A stretch of DNA of 6,604 nucleotides from 2-02-FULL-46-13 sp036517235 (GTDB lineage: Bacteria; Patescibacteriota; Minisyncoccia; Phycocordibacterales; DSPV01), in the NCBI GenBank assembly GCA_036517235.1, contig DATDXL010000064.1, positions 1 to 6,604 on the forward strand, in the 5' to 3' direction. Positions 4,931 through 6,604 of this stretch are shown piece by piece. Both the position numbers and the translations under genes were made by a program. The notes below the pieces were generated by a model. That model had not been told where the DNA came from and ran no database searches. It saw only the letters and a list, made by a program, of their open reading frames with translations. Position 1 is the first letter of the stretch; each line of letters starts with the position of its first letter.

Positions 4931-6499
4931 ACCCTCTCGAATTCTCCTGAATTCTTCGGGTAATTTTGCCAACGTGACATCCTTCGTTGGTTGATAAACG
5001 GGAGTTCCCATCAAACGACGCCTCAACGTACCTTCTGCTGCGGCTTTTATTCTTCTCTCTGCAGTATCCAAGTATTTCTTAATGATATCTGCGCCATATC
5101 CCTTTCTTTCGTGAATTACAGCAGCACAAATAGCACTACCAACACCTGCATAGGGATCAAGCACTACATCGCCGGGGTTTGTCATTGATAAAACTAGACG
5201 CTCGATGAGTTCAATCGGAAATTGGCAAGGATGCGCTGTCTTTTCTGGATGATTATTTTTTACGTTTGGGATATCCCAAACATCTTCAGGATTCTTGCCC
5301 AAAGGATTGCCCGACAAGGTACCATATCTTTCGTTGCGTTTGAAGTTCTTTTTTCCTGGATATTTTTGGGGTATTCGTACTGGATCAAGATTGAAGGTGT
5401 ATTTATCACCTTTTGTAAACCACACAATTGTTTCATGACGACCCGAGAACCTCTTGGTGCAATGAAGGCCGTGGCCGAAACGCCAGATAATACGATTTCG
5501 CAGCTTTAGCCCAAATTTTTTTCCGATGATATAAATCAAGGCATCGAGAGGGAACACCTCCCCGTCTTTGCCGATATGATTACCCACTTGCCAACAGATA
5601 CTCCCGTCATCTTTCAATATTCTGGTGGCTTCTTTGATGGTTTTCTCTTGCTCCGCTAGATAGAGGTCGAGGTTTCGGCGCTTTTCATACTCCTTACCTA
5701 TGTTATAGGGTGGCGAGGTAACAACCAGTTTTACCGATCTATCAGGCATTGATCTCATTAATTCAATGCAATCACCGTGATAGAGAACAGCATCCGCCAT
5801 CTTGTCGTATCTATGAGAGATTTTGATTTTTCTAAATGCATTTGTCGGTCGCACCATTGTTTCAGTAGCTCTCACATCAGGTTGATAATCGGCAGCCTCT
5901 TTTTTAGAAGTTTTTATGACATCAAGAACTATTCCCTGGATTGTTAGCTGAGAGGGGAGAACAGTGATTGGTTGTAAATTCTGATTCGCAGGCTGAAGTC
6001 TTATCTTGCCTTTTTCTCTGTAGAATTTCTTTAGCGTTGCTTCACTCTCATCTATAAGCGCCACTACTTTTTGTCCATTTTCAGCAGTAGATTGATTTTT
6101 AACAACCACGATGTCACCGTCATTGATGTTTTCATCGACCATGCTTTCTCCCGATACACGGAGTGCATATATATCAGCACCTTTAGTTACTTTGGATTCT
6201 GGAACAGCAATACTTTCGGTCTCTTGAATAGCTTCTATTGGTTCACCTGCGGCTATAGTTCCAAGTAGGGGGATGGATATCAAATTCTCGCTTTCAGTGC
6301 TTGGCGCTATTGCTCTCGCTTGTCCGCGGTGTTTGGTTAAATAGCCTTTCTTCTCTAGTGCTGCGAGGTGTTCATGAACTGTTGCAACGGAAGACAGATG
6401 GAATCGCTTTGCGATCTCCTTATGGGTCGGGGCTAATCTTTTCTTTGAGATTCTGTTTCGAACAAAATCTAGTATTTGTTTTTGTTTTGGCGTTAACAT
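4910..6499 (-). CDS. LexA repressor fused to a beta-class (TSPPY) DNA methyltransferase
   Basis: One uninterrupted 529-codon frame with two complete proteins. Residues 1-196 are LexA: winged helix-turn-helix at about 25-55 (THKEIAKRFHLSSVATVHEHL), cleavage site Ala84-Gly85 in LLGTIAAGEPIEA, catalytic Ser119 in VSGESM and Lys157 in TLKKF, ending LTIQGIVLDVIK. Residues 197-233 form a polar linker. Residues 234-529 are a SAM-dependent methyltransferase: catalytic TSPPY at 261-265, RHETIVWF (354-361), HPCQFP (423-428) and late SAM motif DPYAGVGS (448-455). The IV-before-I order is beta class, and TSPPY plus the BstYI-type neighbour favour N4-cytosine methylation. It would protect host RGATCY sites. 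Autocleavage would separate an 84-residue DNA-binding part from a 445-residue remainder carrying the methylase. Promoter features at 6500-6546 suggest autorepression. Internal starts Met215 or Met234 could yield methylase alone. I know of no described system with this fusion; regulation is inferred. Confidence 0.93.
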   Translation of the reverse strand: MLTPKQKQILDFVRNRISKKRLAPTHKEIAKRFHLSSVATVHEHLAALEKKGYLTKHRGQARAIAPSTESENLISIPLLGTIAAGEPIEAIQETESIAVPESKVTKGADIYALRVSGESMVDENINDGDIVVVKNQSTAENGQKVVALIDESEATLKKFYREKGKIRLQPANQNLQPITVLPSQLTIQGIVLDVIKTSKKEAADYQPDVRATETMVRPTNAFRKIKISHRYDKMADAVLYHGDCIELMRSMPDRSVKLVVTSPPYNIGKEYEKRRNLDLYLAEQEKTIKEATRILKDDGSICWQVGNHIGKDGEVFPLDALIYIIGKKFGLKLRNRIIWRFGHGLHCTKRFSGRHETIVWFTKGDKYTFNLDPVRIPQKYPGKKNFKRNERYGTLSGNPLGKNPEDVWDIPNVKNNHPEKTAHPCQFPIELIERLVLSMTNPGDVVLDPYAGVGSAICAAVIHERKGYGADIIKKYLDTAERRIKAAAEGTLRRRLMGTPVYQPTKDVTLAKLPEEFRRIREGLLRSGR

Positions 6500-6511
6500 T
6501 TTCCTATTATA
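6500..6511 (-). promoter_or_regulatory. -10 box of the LexA-methylase gene, probably giving a leaderless mRNA
   Basis: The minus strand reads TATAAT (6511-6506), AGGAAA, then the ATG at 6499. A perfect -10 only 6 bp before the start codon puts the expected transcription start at or within a base or two of the ATG, so translation is probably leaderless. The AGGA motif would lie too close to the ATG to serve as a normal ribosome site. No TTGACA-like -35 is evident; the -35 zone is occupied by direct repeats. Confidence 0.55.
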
Positions 6512-6517
6512 TCCAAG

Positions 6518-6537
6518 ACCCGAAAGAAACCCGAAAG
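6518..6537 (-). promoter_or_regulatory. Direct-repeat operator candidate upstream of the LexA-methylase gene
   Basis: CTTTCGGGT occurs twice in perfect form on the minus strand (6537-6529 and 6526-6518), separated by TT, a period of 11 bp, about one helical turn. The core is TTTC-N7-TTTC, the same layout as the alphaproteobacterial LexA site GTTC-N7-GTTC. It begins 6 bp upstream of the TATAAT box, where a bound repressor would block RNA polymerase. Binding by the fusion's own LexA domain is inference. Confidence 0.5.
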
Positions 6538-6546
6538 TTATCCACA
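6538..6546 (+). promoter_or_regulatory. Consensus DnaA box beside the LexA-methylase promoter
   Basis: TTATCCACA is an exact match to the high-affinity DnaA box and directly abuts the direct repeats of the adjacent promoter. No second box is visible in the remaining 58 bp, so this is not evidence for a replication origin. It could couple expression to DnaA, or be chance. Confidence 0.4.
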
Positions 6547-6604
6547 GGGGAAATTTGAAAAACGCGGGGGAGAATGGCTTGATGCCTTTGTGTTAGCATG
6601 CGGC

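Larger units (their letters stand above)
2551..6546. other. Restriction-modification/defence module (AIPR, BstYI-type nuclease, LexA-methylase)
   Basis: Three genes form a self-contained module: AIPR and endonuclease on the + strand, 4 bp apart, facing the LexA-methylase on the - strand, with 3' ends overlapping. Nuclease and methylase families match as a type II pair. The module is AT-richer than the sequence to its left and is bounded there by an intergenic repeat at 2440-2463. No integrase, transposase or clear attachment site is visible, and the right boundary is not in the window. Acquisition as a unit is inference. Confidence 0.7.

Noticed and set aside
4910..6499. The LexA-methylase as two adjacent genes or an adenine (DPPY) methylase
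   Set aside because: There is no stop or frame change between the domains, and the intergenic-like linker is coding. The catalytic motif is TSPPY, not DPPY, which with the BstYI-type nuclease favours N4-cytosine, although beta-class enzymes can modify adenine.
1..6604. tRNA or rRNA genes, CRISPR arrays, transposases, integrases
   Set aside because: None could be recognised by reading both strands; no cloverleaf, regularly spaced repeats or recombinase motifs were found.

Overview
The window looks like a piece of a bacterial chromosome, probably from the candidate phyla radiation (Patescibacteria/Parcubacteria-like). This rests on two small secreted proteins of a style I associate with that group, the near absence of Shine-Dalgarno sequences, tight spacing and the flavour of the LexA domain. 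It is a judgement from sequence feel, not a database match. The standard genetic code works throughout.

Left part (1-2463) is GC-richer ordinary sequence, all on the + strand. It holds the 3' tail of a gene cut by the window edge, a secreted protein with a low-complexity linker (171-956), a second secreted protein with a DxDxNGIxD calcium-loop-like motif (1092-1652), a strong intrinsic terminator (1666-1699), and an AlkA-type DNA-3-methyladenine glycosylase (1792-2439). The glycosylase carries a 30-bp palindromic insertion in frame. Copies of an intergenic repeat (CCGAATTCCCAAAC plus a palindromic half) lie directly before and directly after it.

Right part (about 2551-6499) is visibly AT-richer (20/60 G+C in the line at 2581 against 31/60 in the line at 1201, hand counts) and is a restriction-modification/defence module, probably acquired. 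On the + strand an AIPR-family (abortive infection) protein with a PD-(D/E)xK-like N-terminus is followed after 4 bp by a close relative of the restriction enzyme BstYI (R^GATCY). Convergent to it, with a 21-bp 3' overlap, is one 529-codon gene encoding a complete LexA repressor (helix-turn-helix, Ala84-Gly85 cleavage site, Ser119/Lys157 dyad) fused in frame to a complete beta-class TSPPY DNA methyltransferase, presumably the protective N4-cytosine methylase partner of the endonuclease.

The fusion is the main discovery candidate. Its architecture suggests a restriction-modification system wired to the SOS response: the methylase would carry its own DNA-damage-cleavable repressor and may control its own promoter. 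That promoter (TATAAT 6 bp from the ATG, hence probably leaderless) is overlaid by a perfect 9-bp direct repeat with an 11-bp period (TTTC-N7-TTTC) and abuts a consensus DnaA box. How the fusion works is inference; the domains, motifs and DNA repeats are directly visible.
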